From: Dyadobacter sp. CY312
GTDB lineage: Bacteria > Bacteroidota > Bacteroidia > Cytophagales > Spirosomataceae
Reading direction: 5' to 3'
DNA: 64,000 bases
Assembly: GCF_021390535.1 (NCBI RefSeq)
Contig: NZ_JAJUXG010000003.1
Coordinates: 310,001-374,000 of the forward strand
The notes under the pieces were generated by a model that searched no databases, was not told the origin of the DNA, and worked only from the letters and a program-made list of their open reading frames with translations. Shown here one piece after another: positions 26,622 through 36,841 of the stretch. Position 1 is the first letter of the stretch. The number at the start of each line of letters is the position of its first letter. The translations under genes and the position numbers were made by a program.

Positions 26622-26867
26622 ATGAGTGACGAGAAAAAGGATGAAACTCAGAAAGATCCGGTTCGAAAAGCTTCCGGCTTTTTGAGATACTCAGGCATGG
26701 CAATGCAAATGCTCGGCACCATTCTTGTTTTTACCTACGGAGGCTACAAGCTTGATGAATGGCAGCAGAATAAAATTCCTGTCTGGACACTGGTTCTATC
26801 TCTGACTTCCATAGCTGCTTCACTTTATTTATTAATCAGAGGACTTTCCCAAACCGGCAAACGGTAA
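26622..26867 (+). CDS. atpZ: AtpZ/AtpI-family protein
   Basis: 81 residues from ATG 26622 (MSDEKKDETQ); an in-frame ATG three codons earlier (26613) is also possible. Two hydrophobic helices: YSGMAMQMLGTILVFTYGGYKLDEW, where the G-x-KLDEW turn is typical, and VWTLVLSLTSIAASLYLLIRGL. These small proteins precede the F0 genes and help assemble the c-ring or supply Mg2+ for it in other bacteria. It opens the atp operon. Confidence 0.82.
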   Translation: MSDEKKDETQKDPVRKASGFLRYSGMAMQMLGTILVFTYGGYKLDEWQQNKIPVWTLVLSLTSIAASLYLLIRGLSQTGKR

Positions 26868-26881
26868 CAAAACCCGCAATC

Positions 26882-27241
26882 ATGTTTCGCAGCACACTGG
26901 CTACCATTATCCTTGGAATTGTATTATTCCTTGCTCAGCATTTCAAGTTCGATTCTTATATTCACCCGGATATCTGGTACATACTCGCTTTCTTTTTTGG
27001 CTTGTCGTTTCTTATCCACCGTCTCATGGAATTCGGCTTAAGAAACAATCGTGAAAAATTTGTCACATTTTACCTTTCTACCATTGTTGGGAGGCTTATA
27101 CTGAGCCTCGTCTTCATAGCGCTGTTTTTATATAGAGGGCTAACTGATTCATTTCTATTTGTTATAAACTTTTTTGCACTCTATTTATTTTATACATGCT
27201 TTGAAATATATGGTTTGTATTGTAACTTGCGCCGCGATTGA
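26882..27241 (+). CDS. Membrane protein in the AtpI position of the atp operon
   Basis: 119 residues with four hydrophobic helices (about 5-20, 30-48, 62-82, 88-112). I do not recognise a named family with confidence. Its place between atpZ and atpB, 14 bases after the former, is where AtpI-like accessory proteins lie, so a role in F0 assembly is inferred from position. The last helix is rich in Phe, Tyr and Leu and ends in a basic tail (LRRD). Confidence 0.7.
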   Translation: MFRSTLATIILGIVLFLAQHFKFDSYIHPDIWYILAFFFGLSFLIHRLMEFGLRNNREKFVTFYLSTIVGRLILSLVFIALFLYRGLTDSFLFVINFFALYLFYTCFEIYGLYCNLRRD

Positions 27242-27265
27242 CAAAGCATAGTATTTCAAGCATTT

Positions 27266-28360
27266 ATGTATACGCATTTCAGACTGTTAATATCCACTGC
27301 CCTTGTAGCGGCAACCTGCTTTTTTTCTGTTCCGGCGTATGCCGATGAACCTGCCCAACACGAGCCTAACAAGGTGACTGAAGGCATCAATCAGGCAGAG
27401 CACAAAATTGAACATAATCTGGAAGAGTCAGAGGCAAAGTTCAACATTGGAGAGATGATCATGCACCACATTGCAGATTCTCATGAGTGGGAATTTACAC
27501 ACGGTGTTACAATTCCACTCCCTGTTATTCTTTATTCTGCTGATCGCGGTATTGAAGTATTCTCTTCTTCCAATTTCCACAACGATCATCATGAATACAA
27601 CGGATACCATTTGGTACACGGAGATTCAGAGAAAATAGTACCGGTTGACGAATCTCGAGTAGTGTACGATTTTTCAATCACGAAAAACGTGGCTTCGATG
27701 TTGCTGAGTGCTTTCATTCTGGTATTCATTTTTGTTAGCATCGGTAAGTCATATCAAAATAATAAAGGAAAAGCGCCGAAAGGATTCCAGTCTGCAATGG
27801 AAGTGATTATACTTTTCATTCGTGACGACGTGGTTAAACCTAACGTTGGCCCGAAATACGAAAAATACCTACCTTACCTGCTGACTTTGTTTTTCTTCAT
27901 TCTTGTCAATAACATTTTAGGTCTGCTTCCTGGTGGAGCCAACCTGACAGGAAATATTGCGGTGACAATGACACTTGCGGTTCTGACATTTATTGTTACG
28001 CACCTTAAAGCAAACGGACATTACTACAAACACCTTGTTAAGCCTGACGGCGTACCTGTTCCATTGTTGCTTATCATGATCCCTGTTGAGATTGTGGGTG
28101 TATTCATGAAGCCTTTCTCTCTGATGGTACGTTTGTTTGCCAACATGACAGCGGGTCACATTATCCTTCTGAGTCTTTTTGGTCTGATCTTCATATTCCA
28201 AAGTTTCATGATTGCCCCTGTAATATCGCTTTTTGCCTTGTTCCTCAACTTCATTGAGATCATGGTAGCCTTTATTCAGGCATTTATCTTTACCCTTTTA
28301 TCGTCCATGTACATCGGTAGCGCTATTGAAGAACATAGCCATGCTGACCACGGACATTGA
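27266..28360 (+). CDS. atpB: ATP synthase F0 subunit a
   Basis: 364 residues. The C-terminal two thirds is the subunit a membrane domain, with the essential Arg in MVRLFANMTAGHI at about 293 and the final helices IEIMVAFIQAFIFTLLSSMYIG. The N-terminal 120 residues are an extension: a signal peptide (about 1-26, ending AYA) followed by an acidic, His-rich region (HNDHHEYNGYHLVHGD). Bacteroidota AtpB proteins generally carry such extensions. The C-terminus is also His-rich (EEHSHADHGH). It forms the proton half-channels next to the c-ring. Confidence 0.95.
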   Translation: MYTHFRLLISTALVAATCFFSVPAYADEPAQHEPNKVTEGINQAEHKIEHNLEESEAKFNIGEMIMHHIADSHEWEFTHGVTIPLPVILYSADRGIEVFSSSNFHNDHHEYNGYHLVHGDSEKIVPVDESRVVYDFSITKNVASMLLSAFILVFIFVSIGKSYQNNKGKAPKGFQSAMEVIILFIRDDVVKPNVGPKYEKYLPYLLTLFFFILVNNILGLLPGGANLTGNIAVTMTLAVLTFIVTHLKANGHYYKHLVKPDGVPVPLLLIMIPVEIVGVFMKPFSLMVRLFANMTAGHIILLSLFGLIFIFQSFMIAPVISLFALFLNFIEIMVAFIQAFIFTLLSSMYIGSAIEEHSHADHGH

Positions 28361-28365
28361 TCTGA

Positions 28366-28671
<306 letters not shown>

Positions 28672-28756
28672 TAGAAAGCACTGCACGAAAGCCGAACTGG
28701 TTTTCACTTCTTTAATCGCATTAGGCGAAAGGAAGGCAAACAAAAAATTACCTGTG

Positions 28757-28779
28757 GGAGCATTAGGCTTCCACGGATT
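28757..28779 (+). promoter_or_regulatory. Intercistronic hairpin between atpE and atpF
   Basis: GTGGGAG pairs with CTTCCAC around the loop CATTAGG, with flanking CC/GG, in the unusually long 183-base gap after atpE. No T run follows. It may protect or pause the atpE message. Function is inferred from location only. Confidence 0.35.
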
Positions 28780-28854
28780 TTAATAACAAAAGAGGTCACT
28801 AATTATTCTGGCAACATCTGCCTTATATTTTACCACTAAAACTCATCTTATACT

Positions 28855-29349
28855 ATGTCATTGCTTACTCCTAACCCAGGTCTTATTTTCTGGATGCTGG
28901 TGGTATTTTTGCTGGTTGTTTTCATCCTGGCAAAATTTGCGTGGAAGCCTATCATCAAAGGCCTTAAAGACCGCGAAAATGAAATTCAAGGAGCATTGGA
29001 TCTTGCTGAAAGAACCAGAGCTGAGATGATCCAACTGAAATCGGACAACGAGAAACTTATCGTAGAAGCCAACGCTGTACGTGACCGTATTCTTCGTGAT
29101 GCCAAAGATGCTGCTGACCGCACCATTTTAGAGTCGAAAAATATTGCTGCTGTTGAGGCTCAGAAAATCATTGACAGTGCTCGTGAAACAATTCGTACAG
29201 AACAGCAGGTTGCCGTTTCTAAAATCCGCAAGGAGGTGGCTACGCTTTCACTGGAAATTGCAGAAAAAGTGTTGCACCGTGAATTGAAAGATAAAGAATC
29301 ACAACAGGCGTTGATTGCCGAATTGGCAACATCTGCCCGTTTGAACTAA
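28855..29349 (+). CDS. atpF: ATP synthase F0 subunit b
   Basis: 164 residues. N-terminal membrane helix (about 9-27, PGLIFWMLVVFLLVVFILAKF) followed by a long charged helix with WKPIIKGLKDRENEI, the normal subunit b pattern. It forms the peripheral stalk connecting F0 to F1. Its C-terminal region keeps the family motif EIAEKVLHRELKDKE. Confidence 0.93.
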   Translation: MSLLTPNPGLIFWMLVVFLLVVFILAKFAWKPIIKGLKDRENEIQGALDLAERTRAEMIQLKSDNEKLIVEANAVRDRILRDAKDAADRTILESKNIAAVEAQKIIDSARETIRTEQQVAVSKIRKEVATLSLEIAEKVLHRELKDKESQQALIAELATSARLN

Positions 29350-29409
29350 TTTCTTATATCTTAATGGCTGTTTCAAAATAGCCGGATAATCTAATAAAAT
29401 TCAATTACT

Positions 29410-29946
29410 ATGTCTGTTAGTATAGTTGCATCCAGATACGCTAAATCACTGATTGAACTAGCAAAAGAGAAAAACGTATTGGAAGCAGTATTTGAGGATA
29501 TGAAATTGTTCAAGGATACCGCAGATAAGAATCGTGGACTGATGCTGGCATTGAAAAGCCCGGTAGTACGTCACGAGAAAAAACTGGCGATCCTGAAAGC
29601 TCTTTTCGCTGATCGTGTAAATGCGGTTTCTTATGCCATTTTCACGATTATTACCAAGAAAAACCGTGAAGCAATTCTTGATGCAATTGCTGACGAATTT
29701 ATAATCGCATACAACGAGTTTAAAGGTGTTCAAAAGGCAACTGTAGTTACTACTGTTCCTTTGACTGACGAACTTCGTACGCAATTCAGCAATATTGTTG
29801 CTTCTGCTACTGGAAAAACGATTGAACTTGAAGAAAAAGTAGATGCCAATCTGATTGGTGGATACGTACTTCGTGTTAATGATCGCCAGATAGATGCTTC
29901 TCTGAGAAGCAGGCTCAATGAGCTAAAACTTCAACTTGCTGATTAA
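29410..29946 (+). CDS. atpH: ATP synthase F1 subunit delta
   Basis: 178 residues, helical N-terminal domain (VASRYAKSLIELAKEKN) and the C-terminal signature VDANLIGGYVLRVNDRQIDASLRSRL, the standard OSCP/delta ending. It joins the peripheral stalk to the F1 head. In most bacteria atpA and atpG follow directly; here the operon ends with a strong terminator and a convergent gene. Confidence 0.94.
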   Translation: MSVSIVASRYAKSLIELAKEKNVLEAVFEDMKLFKDTADKNRGLMLALKSPVVRHEKKLAILKALFADRVNAVSYAIFTIITKKNREAILDAIADEFIIAYNEFKGVQKATVVTTVPLTDELRTQFSNIVASATGKTIELEEKVDANLIGGYVLRVNDRQIDASLRSRLNELKLQLAD

Positions 29947-29972
29947 TATTTTTTTTATCTGCATAATGTGGA

Positions 29973-30009
29973 AAGACCCGGCTGCAATGCGGCCGGGTCT
30001 TCTTTTTTG
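29973..30009 (+). terminator. Terminator closing the atpZ-atpH operon
   Basis: The stem AAGACCCGGC (29973-29982) pairs with GCCGGGTCTT (29992-30001), extended by two more pairs around the loop CAATG, and TTCTTTTTT follows. It lies 26 bases after the atpH stop. Confidence 0.9.
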
Positions 30010-30029
30010 TCCAATCTACTAGTCCAATC

Positions 30030-30917
30030 CTAAACCTTCATAGCTTTAACATTTTTATAACTTGTCGCGATTGCGTCAAAGACAGGTCTTTTAGAAACAT
30101 CCTGCTCAACAAAGAAGTTGGTTAAACCAGCAGTCTTTCTAGCAGCAAAAATCTTCTTGAAATCAATAGATCCCGTTCCAACTTCGGCAAAAGATTTGTC
30201 CGATTTATCCATATCCTTCACATGCCAAAGAGGGAAACGTCCAGGATACTGTTTAAATAAATCAACCGGATCCAGCCCTGCTTTCACGATCCAGTATAGA
30301 TCAAGTTCAAGCTTAACCAGCTTCGGATCTGTTTTCCCCGCTACATAATCGTAGGGCATTTCTCCGTCCAGTTTCAAAAATTCAAAATCGTGATTGTGGT
30401 AAGCAAATTGGAGCCCTGCCTTTTTAGCCGTCTCACCAGCCTTATTAAACAGGTCTACATATTTTTTGTAATCTTCGATCGACTTTCTTTCACCTGGTGT
30501 CAGGTAAGCGCAAACTACATATTTATGACCCAGTTCCGCTGCATCATTAACTGCACGCTCCCAATCGTTGCTCAAGGTACCTTTGGTGGTCTTATTCTCC
30601 ACCCCTGCGCCATAGTGTCCACTCACTGGTTTAAGACCGTACTGAGCTAAAATTGCTTTAAACTCCTTAGCTGTCTTGCCAAAGAACTTCCCGTCGTTGT
30701 ATCCAAACAATTCAACCTCCTTGTACCCAATTTCCGAGACCTTTTTCAAAGTGCCCTCCAGATCCTTGCTGATAGCATCGCGTAAAGTGTATAGTTGAAT
30801 CCCTATCTTGGAAGCAGACGGCATGTTCAGGTCAAACTTTGACAGAAGCGGAGTAGCCAATGCGAAAGCACTTGCCTTAATAAACGATTTCCGGGAAATC
30901 TTTTCGTTGACGTTCAT
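30030..30917 (-). CDS. Sugar phosphate isomerase/epimerase (TIM barrel), exported
   Basis: 295 residues. The N-terminus MNVNEKISRKSFIKASAFALA ends in a hydrophobic signal that resembles a Tat/Sec export signal, with RKSF instead of a full twin-arginine motif. The remainder is a xylose-isomerase-like AP endonuclease-2 barrel: GIQLYTLRDAI, KEVELFGYNDGKF, FAYHNHDFEF, KLELDLYWIVKAG and WHVKDMDK supply the metal-binding Glu, His and Asp residues. Such enzymes act on sugars or inositols, often in Bacteroidota polysaccharide use. The substrate is unknown. It sits 34 bases after the esterase gene. Confidence 0.8.
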   Translation of the reverse strand: MNVNEKISRKSFIKASAFALATPLLSKFDLNMPSASKIGIQLYTLRDAISKDLEGTLKKVSEIGYKEVELFGYNDGKFFGKTAKEFKAILAQYGLKPVSGHYGAGVENKTTKGTLSNDWERAVNDAAELGHKYVVCAYLTPGERKSIEDYKKYVDLFNKAGETAKKAGLQFAYHNHDFEFLKLDGEMPYDYVAGKTDPKLVKLELDLYWIVKAGLDPVDLFKQYPGRFPLWHVKDMDKSDKSFAEVGTGSIDFKKIFAARKTAGLTNFFVEQDVSKRPVFDAIATSYKNVKAMKV

Positions 30918-30951
30918 TGTATAAAATATAAAAGTAATATGATAATTGTGC

Positions 30952-32637
30952 TTATTCAGTGACCGTCACCACGCCTGGTTGCAACACGCTTTCTTTCAGT
31001 TTTCCAGAGAGCTTCCAGAATTCGGAAAAATAGCCTTCTGCGACCACATTGCTGCTATTGCTTTTAAATAACAGTACATCTTTATAACCGGACAACTTCC
31101 GGTGCGCCACGGGAACAAAAGGAAATCCCTGATTTGCCGCACCTTCCCACCAGGGCAATCCGGAATTGACCGCTACATAACGATTTCCAATTGGAAAGAT
31201 ATACAACAAACCGTAATCTTTTGCAGCGACATTCAAATGTAATGGAAGTTTAGCTGCATGTTGCGCAATGATTGAGTTGGTTTCTTTGGTTCCAAACAGG
31301 ATCAGATTCGATGTCTCAATATCCGACTTCCTAAGCTCCTTATCGGAAAGAACCATTGGAAAGAACAACACTCTGCCAAGAAACGGACCGCGGTTTTGAG
31401 ACCAGTCGGCTGCCTTGTTAGCTATGCTCACTCTTCTAGCAAGTTCATCTGCAGCAGGGTTATCTAAGGTGCCGTACACGTATACCTGTCTCGATGAAAA
31501 CGCATCATAAATTGGCCCTTCCGCACCCTTCCTTTTTTGAAGAATATCCTTACCAAATTCCTTACTGACAATTGCCCACTTATTGTTAGTCTTGCCAATT
31601 GAGACAGAACTATCCGTTTTGGTTTTTAAGCTAACTCCATCAATTTCAATACTCAGGTCCTCTCCTGCTTTAAATCTTGGATGACCAGCGAGATTTAAAC
31701 TTAGAGACTCTAAATTTTTACTTTTAATAATAATAGAATTTTGTTTAGTAAAATTCGCGTCGATCTCTGCGAGCATTCCATAGCTTATTTTATCAAACTG
31801 CACCCAAAAAGCCTTGTTATATTTATATAGCTTACTTACGAATCTTACTTTGTTTGGAAATGGCTCCCGTACGGCCGGTCCGAACCATTCGAAAATGAAT
31901 TCGTTATCGTAGGCATTTACCCAACTATCATGTTTCACATCCGCAAATTCTTTGTAAAAAACTTCCACTCCCATATCCTGCATGTCTGAAACCCATTTTC
32001 TTGTTCCCGCGACAGGAACAACCGGATCCGCATCACCATGGAAGAAATGAACCGGGAAATTCAACGCATTGATGGCAAGATCCATCGTACCGGCGGGTGG
32101 AGCAGGACAAACGGGAGCAATTGCAGCCCATATGTCAGGTCGGGTAAGTCCTAGCCAAAGCGTACCGCCGCCGCCCATCGACAAACCAGTTAAATAAACC
32201 CGATTTTCATCTATATTAAACCTCTTTTTAACGTCATCCAAAACATCATACACATCCTCTTCCGGGATGCCCTGATAGCCGGCCGTGCCACGTGCATAAG
32301 GTGAGGCAACAATGTACTCCACATCTTCCCAAGCCGGGAAATATCGGGTAGCTTCCGCATCCGTTTCTCCTTCTGCATTACTTTTCCCAAACACTCTTCT
32401 CAATGCAAGCCTATGGTTGGAGCCCGCCCCGTGAAGCATCATAACCAGCGGATATTTCTTCTGAGGATCATAGTTCTTTGGTAAATACAGTCCATAAGGT
32501 TGTTCCGTATCATCTGCATCGGAAAAGAAAGTTAAAACCTGCGGACCAGACTGTAATTGTTGCCCCGATGCCAGTTTTGGCAATAAGGCAATGATGGAAA
32601 TAAGCAAAATGGAAAGTAATGGTTGATGGATTCTCAT
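30952..32637 (-). CDS. Secreted alpha/beta hydrolase (esterase/prolyl-oligopeptidase-like)
   Basis: 561 residues with a signal peptide (about 1-25, ending in AS-G). The hydrolase domain covers about 35-275: the oxyanion region PLVMMLHGAGSNH, the nucleophile elbow TGLSMGGGGT (Ser) and FFHGDADPVVP (Asp). The catalytic His is in ADVKHDSW. The C-terminal 280 residues are a beta-rich region I do not recognise. The arrangement resembles carbohydrate esterases or phospholipase/carboxylesterase relatives of Bacteroidota. It precedes an exported sugar isomerase on the same strand. Confidence 0.75.
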   Translation of the reverse strand: MRIHQPLLSILLISIIALLPKLASGQQLQSGPQVLTFFSDADDTEQPYGLYLPKNYDPQKKYPLVMMLHGAGSNHRLALRRVFGKSNAEGETDAEATRYFPAWEDVEYIVASPYARGTAGYQGIPEEDVYDVLDDVKKRFNIDENRVYLTGLSMGGGGTLWLGLTRPDIWAAIAPVCPAPPAGTMDLAINALNFPVHFFHGDADPVVPVAGTRKWVSDMQDMGVEVFYKEFADVKHDSWVNAYDNEFIFEWFGPAVREPFPNKVRFVSKLYKYNKAFWVQFDKISYGMLAEIDANFTKQNSIIIKSKNLESLSLNLAGHPRFKAGEDLSIEIDGVSLKTKTDSSVSIGKTNNKWAIVSKEFGKDILQKRKGAEGPIYDAFSSRQVYVYGTLDNPAADELARRVSIANKAADWSQNRGPFLGRVLFFPMVLSDKELRKSDIETSNLILFGTKETNSIIAQHAAKLPLHLNVAAKDYGLLYIFPIGNRYVAVNSGLPWWEGAANQGFPFVPVAHRKLSGYKDVLLFKSNSSNVVAEGYFSEFWKLSGKLKESVLQPGVVTVTE

Positions 32638-32746
32638 TTGTAGATATGGACAGATGTTGCTCTAAATTAAGATAAATTGAATTGAGATTATAAAAAATAA
32701 GCAATCAACTATGATTACAAGGTTTAATCTGTTTTATAAAGCCAAC

Positions 32747-32778
32747 AAAAAAGGGCACGATCCAAAGACCGCACCCTT
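32747..32778 (-). terminator. Terminator after the DUF937-OmpA gene
   Basis: On the minus strand AAGGGTGCGGTC, the four-base loop TTTG, then GATCGTGCCCTTTTTT: a 12-bp stem with three G-U pairs and a T run, 23 bases after the stop of the upstream gene. Confidence 0.8.
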
Positions 32779-32801
32779 TCCTTCAATATCCAACAATTCG
32801 C

Positions 32802-34058
32802 TTACTTAGTCAATACTCTCACCGCTATTCTGCGATTTTGTGCTTTGCCTTCCTCTGTATCATTGCTCGCCACCGGATGCTCCTGACCATAGCCTTCCGC
32901 ATCAAGTCTGCTTGCTTCTATACCTTCGGCAACGATAGCCGCTTTTACCGCGTCAGCTCTTTCTTTTGAAAGTTTCAAATTCAACGATGCGTCACCAGTG
33001 TTATCTGTGTATCCACCTACTTTCAAACTTACCTTTGGAAATGCTTTAAGGATCTCAGCAATATTTTTGGTTTGAGCCAATGATTCTGCACTTAGTTTGT
33101 TGCTACCAGTTTCAAAGTTGATACGATCGAAGTTAAACCACGTTGTTTTATCAACCGGAACATTTGAATCTTCAATGAAAGTTGCCAGTTTGTTCTCAAT
33201 TCCAAATTCAGGAATATCAAGCTCAATTCCATTGGGTAATTTTCTTTTAAAGAATGTTCCCAGAGCATCCAGACCCGTGCTCACTTTACTTGCAGCAGAA
33301 TCTACCATATCTGTTACCGCAAGACCTGCCGAATCCAGAGTCGCCTCGGTGCTCGCCACGGTTGTTTCATCTTTCTTACATGTTTTAAGAGCCCATACCA
33401 ACGCAGCTGCGATAAGAGCAAGCAAAACCCACATCATCCATTTTGATGAGCCTTCCTCCTTTTCTACGGGAGCATTGTAAGTGACTTTCTTCGGTCCTTC
33501 CGAACCTTTAAAATCTCCAAGGTCAGCAAATTTAAGAATGCTGCCCATACCAGATGGCAGAGCGCCAAGTACTGCATCTTTCTGACTCATCAACAGGGAA
33601 GTGAAGCCAGATAAACCCATACCGGAAGATTTCACTTGATTACCAAGCAGACTCATTACCAATGGTGCTGCGAAGCCTAGCAACGAAGCCGCCGAAGACT
33701 TTTTGATACCTGACTGTGAGGAAACCACATCCGCTATTTCAGAAGTTTTGTTACCAAAAAGAACCGGAAGAAGTTTAGACCCTAGTGAAAACAAGTCCTG
33801 AGACTGTGTGCTATTACCAAGAATAGATGACAGTCCTCCCAGAATATCATTGCCTTCGGTTTCACGTGTAAGATCTAAAATCTCTCCTGCACCCACGGTA
33901 GTTAATGCTTTCTGCATAATACCTCCAAGAACGGAAGGTAAAATGCTTCCCAATGCAGCCTGTATCCCTGAGGAATTTTCACCAAGTAGTCCAGCTAGTT
34001 TTTCAACATTGGATTTTGTGATGTAGGTATTGGCAAGGTCTAGAATGTTAATTGACAT
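32802..34058 (-). CDS. DUF937-OmpA fusion membrane protein
   Basis: 418 residues in three parts. Residues 1-165 are a DUF937/YidB-like helical region rich in Gly, Leu and Ser (LGGLSSILGNS, LLGFAAPLVMSLLGNQ). A single membrane helix WMMWVLLALIAAALVWAL is at about 207-224. A linker follows, then the OmpA C-terminal domain from about 310, with INFETGSNKLSAES, VGGYTDNTGDASLNLKLSKERA and QNRRIAVRV (the Asp and Arg that bind peptidoglycan). It probably tethers an inner-membrane or cytoplasmic DUF937 part to the cell wall. It is an unusual combination. It is single-gene, followed by its own terminator. Confidence 0.85.
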   Translation of the reverse strand: MSINILDLANTYITKSNVEKLAGLLGENSSGIQAALGSILPSVLGGIMQKALTTVGAGEILDLTRETEGNDILGGLSSILGNSTQSQDLFSLGSKLLPVLFGNKTSEIADVVSSQSGIKKSSAASLLGFAAPLVMSLLGNQVKSSGMGLSGFTSLLMSQKDAVLGALPSGMGSILKFADLGDFKGSEGPKKVTYNAPVEKEEGSSKWMMWVLLALIAAALVWALKTCKKDETTVASTEATLDSAGLAVTDMVDSAASKVSTGLDALGTFFKRKLPNGIELDIPEFGIENKLATFIEDSNVPVDKTTWFNFDRINFETGSNKLSAESLAQTKNIAEILKAFPKVSLKVGGYTDNTGDASLNLKLSKERADAVKAAIVAEGIEASRLDAEGYGQEHPVASNDTEEGKAQNRRIAVRVLTK

Positions 34059-34170
34059 AATAACTTAATTGGTTTGATTAATAAAGTGTGTAAAATCCTC
34101 TATTTGACGCAAAGTGCATTGAAAGTAACAGATCAAGTGCAAGTTATTTTAGCTCAGCCATTTAGATAAA

Positions 34171-34214
34171 AAAAGGGAAGAGGACAAATCCTGCGATCTG
34201 CCCTCTTCCCTTTT
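34171..34214 (-). terminator. Terminator after clpC
   Basis: AAAAGGGAAGAGG (34171-34183) is a perfect inverted repeat of CCTCTTCCCTTTT (34202-34214); on the minus strand the hairpin ends in a T run. It lies about 20 bases after the clpC stop. Confidence 0.8.
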
Positions 34215-34234
34215 ATAATATAACTCTTAACTAT

Positions 34235-36775
34235 TTAAGCTAATTCCTCTTCTTTCTTCCGAACATTGATTGTCAGCTCTTCTGTATTTTCTTCATGATT
34301 CGCTACCAATACATCTCCCTCACGCAAATCACCTTTCAGAATTTCTTCTGCTACGGGATCTTCAAGGTATTTCTGGATGGCGCGGTTCAAAGGACGAGCT
34401 CCGTACTGTGGATCATATCCTTTCTCAGATAAGAAATCCTTCGCAGCAACCGTAAGCTCGATTTCGTAACCAAGACCTTTTACACGGTTGAACAGTTTGC
34501 CCAGTGAAATATCGATGATCTGGTGCAGGTCTTCTCTTTGAAGAGAATTGAACACAATCACATCGTCTAAACGGTTCAGGAACTCAGGAGAGAATGCTTT
34601 ACGCAACGCACTTTGAATGGTTCCTTTCATGATGTCATCCAGATTCTCTGCTTTCGCTTTTGTAGAGAAACCAATTCCTGCTCCAAAATCTTTCAAATCA
34701 CGTGCTCCGATGTTAGAAGTCATGATGATGATCGTATTACGGAAATCGACGCGACGACCTAAACCGTCAGTCAGGATACCATCATCCAAAACCTGTAACA
34801 AAATGTTAAAGACATCCGGATGCGCTTTTTCGATTTCATCAAGCAAAACAACGCTGTATGGTTTTCTGCGTATTTTTTCTGTCAGCTGGCCACCCTCTTC
34901 GTATCCAACATATCCCGGAGGAGCTCCAACCAAACGAGATACACTGAATTTCTCCATGTACTCACTCATGTCGATACGCACCAGAGAATCGTCCTTATCG
35001 AACAGATATGTAGACAATACTTTCGCAAGCTCGGTTTTACCTACACCAGTTGGTCCAAGGAAAATGAACGAGCCAATTGGCTTTTTAGGATCTTTCAATC
35101 CAACCCTGGTACGTTGAATTGCCTTTACAAGCTTTTCAATTGGTGGGTTCTGTCCGATAACTTTGCCTTTAAGTTCATCAGCCATGTTGAGCAATTTCTT
35201 GCCTTCGTCCATGGATACGTTTGTAACAGGAATACCCGTCATCATCGCAACCACTTCTGCAACATTGTGCTCAGTAACTGTATAGCGTTTTTGCTTGGTT
35301 TCTTCTTCCCAAGCCAATTTAGCGCGGTCAAGCTGATCGATCAATTTCTTTTCACGATCACGCAATTGTGCCGCTTCTTCGTATTTCTGACTTTTAACAA
35401 CACGATTTTTCTCCTGTTTGATATTTTCAATCTGCTCTTCAAGCGAAAGGATATCCTCAGGAACCGTAATGTTGCTGATATGAACACGAGCACCAACTTC
35501 ATCCAAAACGTCTATCGCTTTGTCTGGAAGGAATCTGTCAGTAATGTAGCGCTCAGAAAGTTTCACAGCTGTGCTGATCGACTCTGGAGTGTAATTTACG
35601 TGGTGATGCTCTTCGTATTTGTCCTTGATGTTTTCAAGAATCTGAATTGTTTCTTCAATTGAAGTAGCGTCAACCATTACCATCTGGAAACGACGTGCAA
35701 GCGCTCCGTCTTTCTCAATGTACTGACGATACTCATCCAGCGTAGTGGCACCGATACATTGAATCTCACCGCGTGAAAGTGCTGGTTTGAACATGTTTGA
35801 AGCATCCAGAGAACCGGAAGCACCACCTGCACCAACAATTGTATGAAGCTCATCAATGAAAAGGATCACGTCCGGAGATTTTTCCAATTCGTTCATTACC
35901 GCCTTCATACGCTCTTCAAACTGGCCACGGTATTTTGTACCGGCAACCAATGATGCAAGATCGAGTGTTACAACACGTTTACCAAAAAGCACTCGTGACA
36001 CTTTCTTCTGAACGATCCTCAGAGCAAGACCTTCTGCAATTGCAGTTTTACCTACCCCTGGTTCTCCGATCAGAATCGGGTTATTTTTCTTGCGGCGGCT
36101 CAATATCTGGGCTACACGCTCTATTTCTTTTTCACGGCCTACAATAGGGTCAAGTTTTCCAACTTCCGCCATTTTTGTAAGATCACGACCAAAGTTATCC
36201 AATACAGGAGTACGGGATTTCTCCGCTCCCTTTGATTCTTTTCCTGAAGCTGAGCCACTTCCTCCACCGCCAAACATTCCGCCTCTTGCTTCGTCGTCTC
36301 CGTCCTCGGTTTCCGGCCCCATGTGTGGCCTCGTTCCTGATGATTGATATTCCAGCATTTCTTTAATGACCTCGTAATTAACGTTAAACTTATGTAAGAT
36401 TTGGGTCCCTACATTATCCTCGTCACGTAAAATCGACAGAAGCAAATGTTCAGTTCCTATCAAAGGACTTTTGAATATTTTGGCTTCCAGGTAAGTAATT
36501 TTAAGTACTTTTTCCGACTGACGAGTCAAAGGAATATTTTGCAGGTTTTTAACATTATTGGTTGCAGCACCTTTGGTTGCCTGCTCAATGGTCTGTCGCA
36601 CATCATCCAGGGAAACTCCCAGTTTCTTCAACAATCCAATTGCTACTCCATCGCCCTCACGTATCATTCCTAGTAATAAGTGTTCGGCACCGATGTAATC
36701 ATGTCCAAGCCGTAGCGCTTCTTCCCGGCTCAGAGATATTACTTCTTTCACTCTATTCGAAAATTTTGCTTCCAT
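34235..36775 (-). CDS. clpC: ATP-dependent Clp protease ATP-binding subunit ClpC
   Basis: 846 residues. Two N-terminal Clp repeats (about 5-140) are followed by a Gly/Ser-rich linker. AAA domain 1 has GEPGVGKT and [15 protein letters not shown] segment ([13 protein letters not shown]) replaces the ClpB M-domain, and AAA domain 2 has GPTGVGKT and [16 protein letters not shown]. The tripeptide IGF in the loop GAGIGFSTK marks a partner of ClpP, so this is a protease component and not a disaggregase. It controls protein quality and regulated proteolysis. The clpP gene is not in the window. Confidence 0.95.
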   Translation of the reverse strand: MEAKFSNRVKEVISLSREEALRLGHDYIGAEHLLLGMIREGDGVAIGLLKKLGVSLDDVRQTIEQATKGAATNNVKNLQNIPLTRQSEKVLKITYLEAKIFKSPLIGTEHLLLSILRDEDNVGTQILHKFNVNYEVIKEMLEYQSSGTRPHMGPETEDGDDEARGGMFGGGGSGSASGKESKGAEKSRTPVLDNFGRDLTKMAEVGKLDPIVGREKEIERVAQILSRRKKNNPILIGEPGVGKTAIAEGLALRIVQKKVSRVLFGKRVVTLDLASLVAGTKYRGQFEERMKAVMNELEKSPDVILFIDELHTIVGAGGASGSLDASNMFKPALSRGEIQCIGATTLDEYRQYIEKDGALARRFQMVMVDATSIEETIQILENIKDKYEEHHHVNYTPESISTAVKLSERYITDRFLPDKAIDVLDEVGARVHISNITVPEDILSLEEQIENIKQEKNRVVKSQKYEEAAQLRDREKKLIDQLDRAKLAWEEETKQKRYTVTEHNVAEVVAMMTGIPVTNVSMDEGKKLLNMADELKGKVIGQNPPIEKLVKAIQRTRVGLKDPKKPIGSFIFLGPTGVGKTELAKVLSTYLFDKDDSLVRIDMSEYMEKFSVSRLVGAPPGYVGYEEGGQLTEKIRRKPYSVVLLDEIEKAHPDVFNILLQVLDDGILTDGLGRRVDFRNTIIIMTSNIGARDLKDFGAGIGFSTKAKAENLDDIMKGTIQSALRKAFSPEFLNRLDDVIVFNSLQREDLHQIIDISLGKLFNRVKGLGYEIELTVAAKDFLSEKGYDPQYGARPLNRAIQKYLEDPVAEEILKGDLREGDVLVANHEENTEELTINVRKKEEELA

Positions 36776-36841
36776 TATGCAGCAATAAAAAAGTGTTTAA
36801 TATTCTAAACGCTACTTGAACAATCTTTGTTCAAATGAGCT

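Noticed and set aside
26473..26703. 77-residue upstream extension of porW/sprE
   Set aside because: It would put the lipoprotein signal in the middle of the protein; the start at 26472 gives a normal signal and lipobox.
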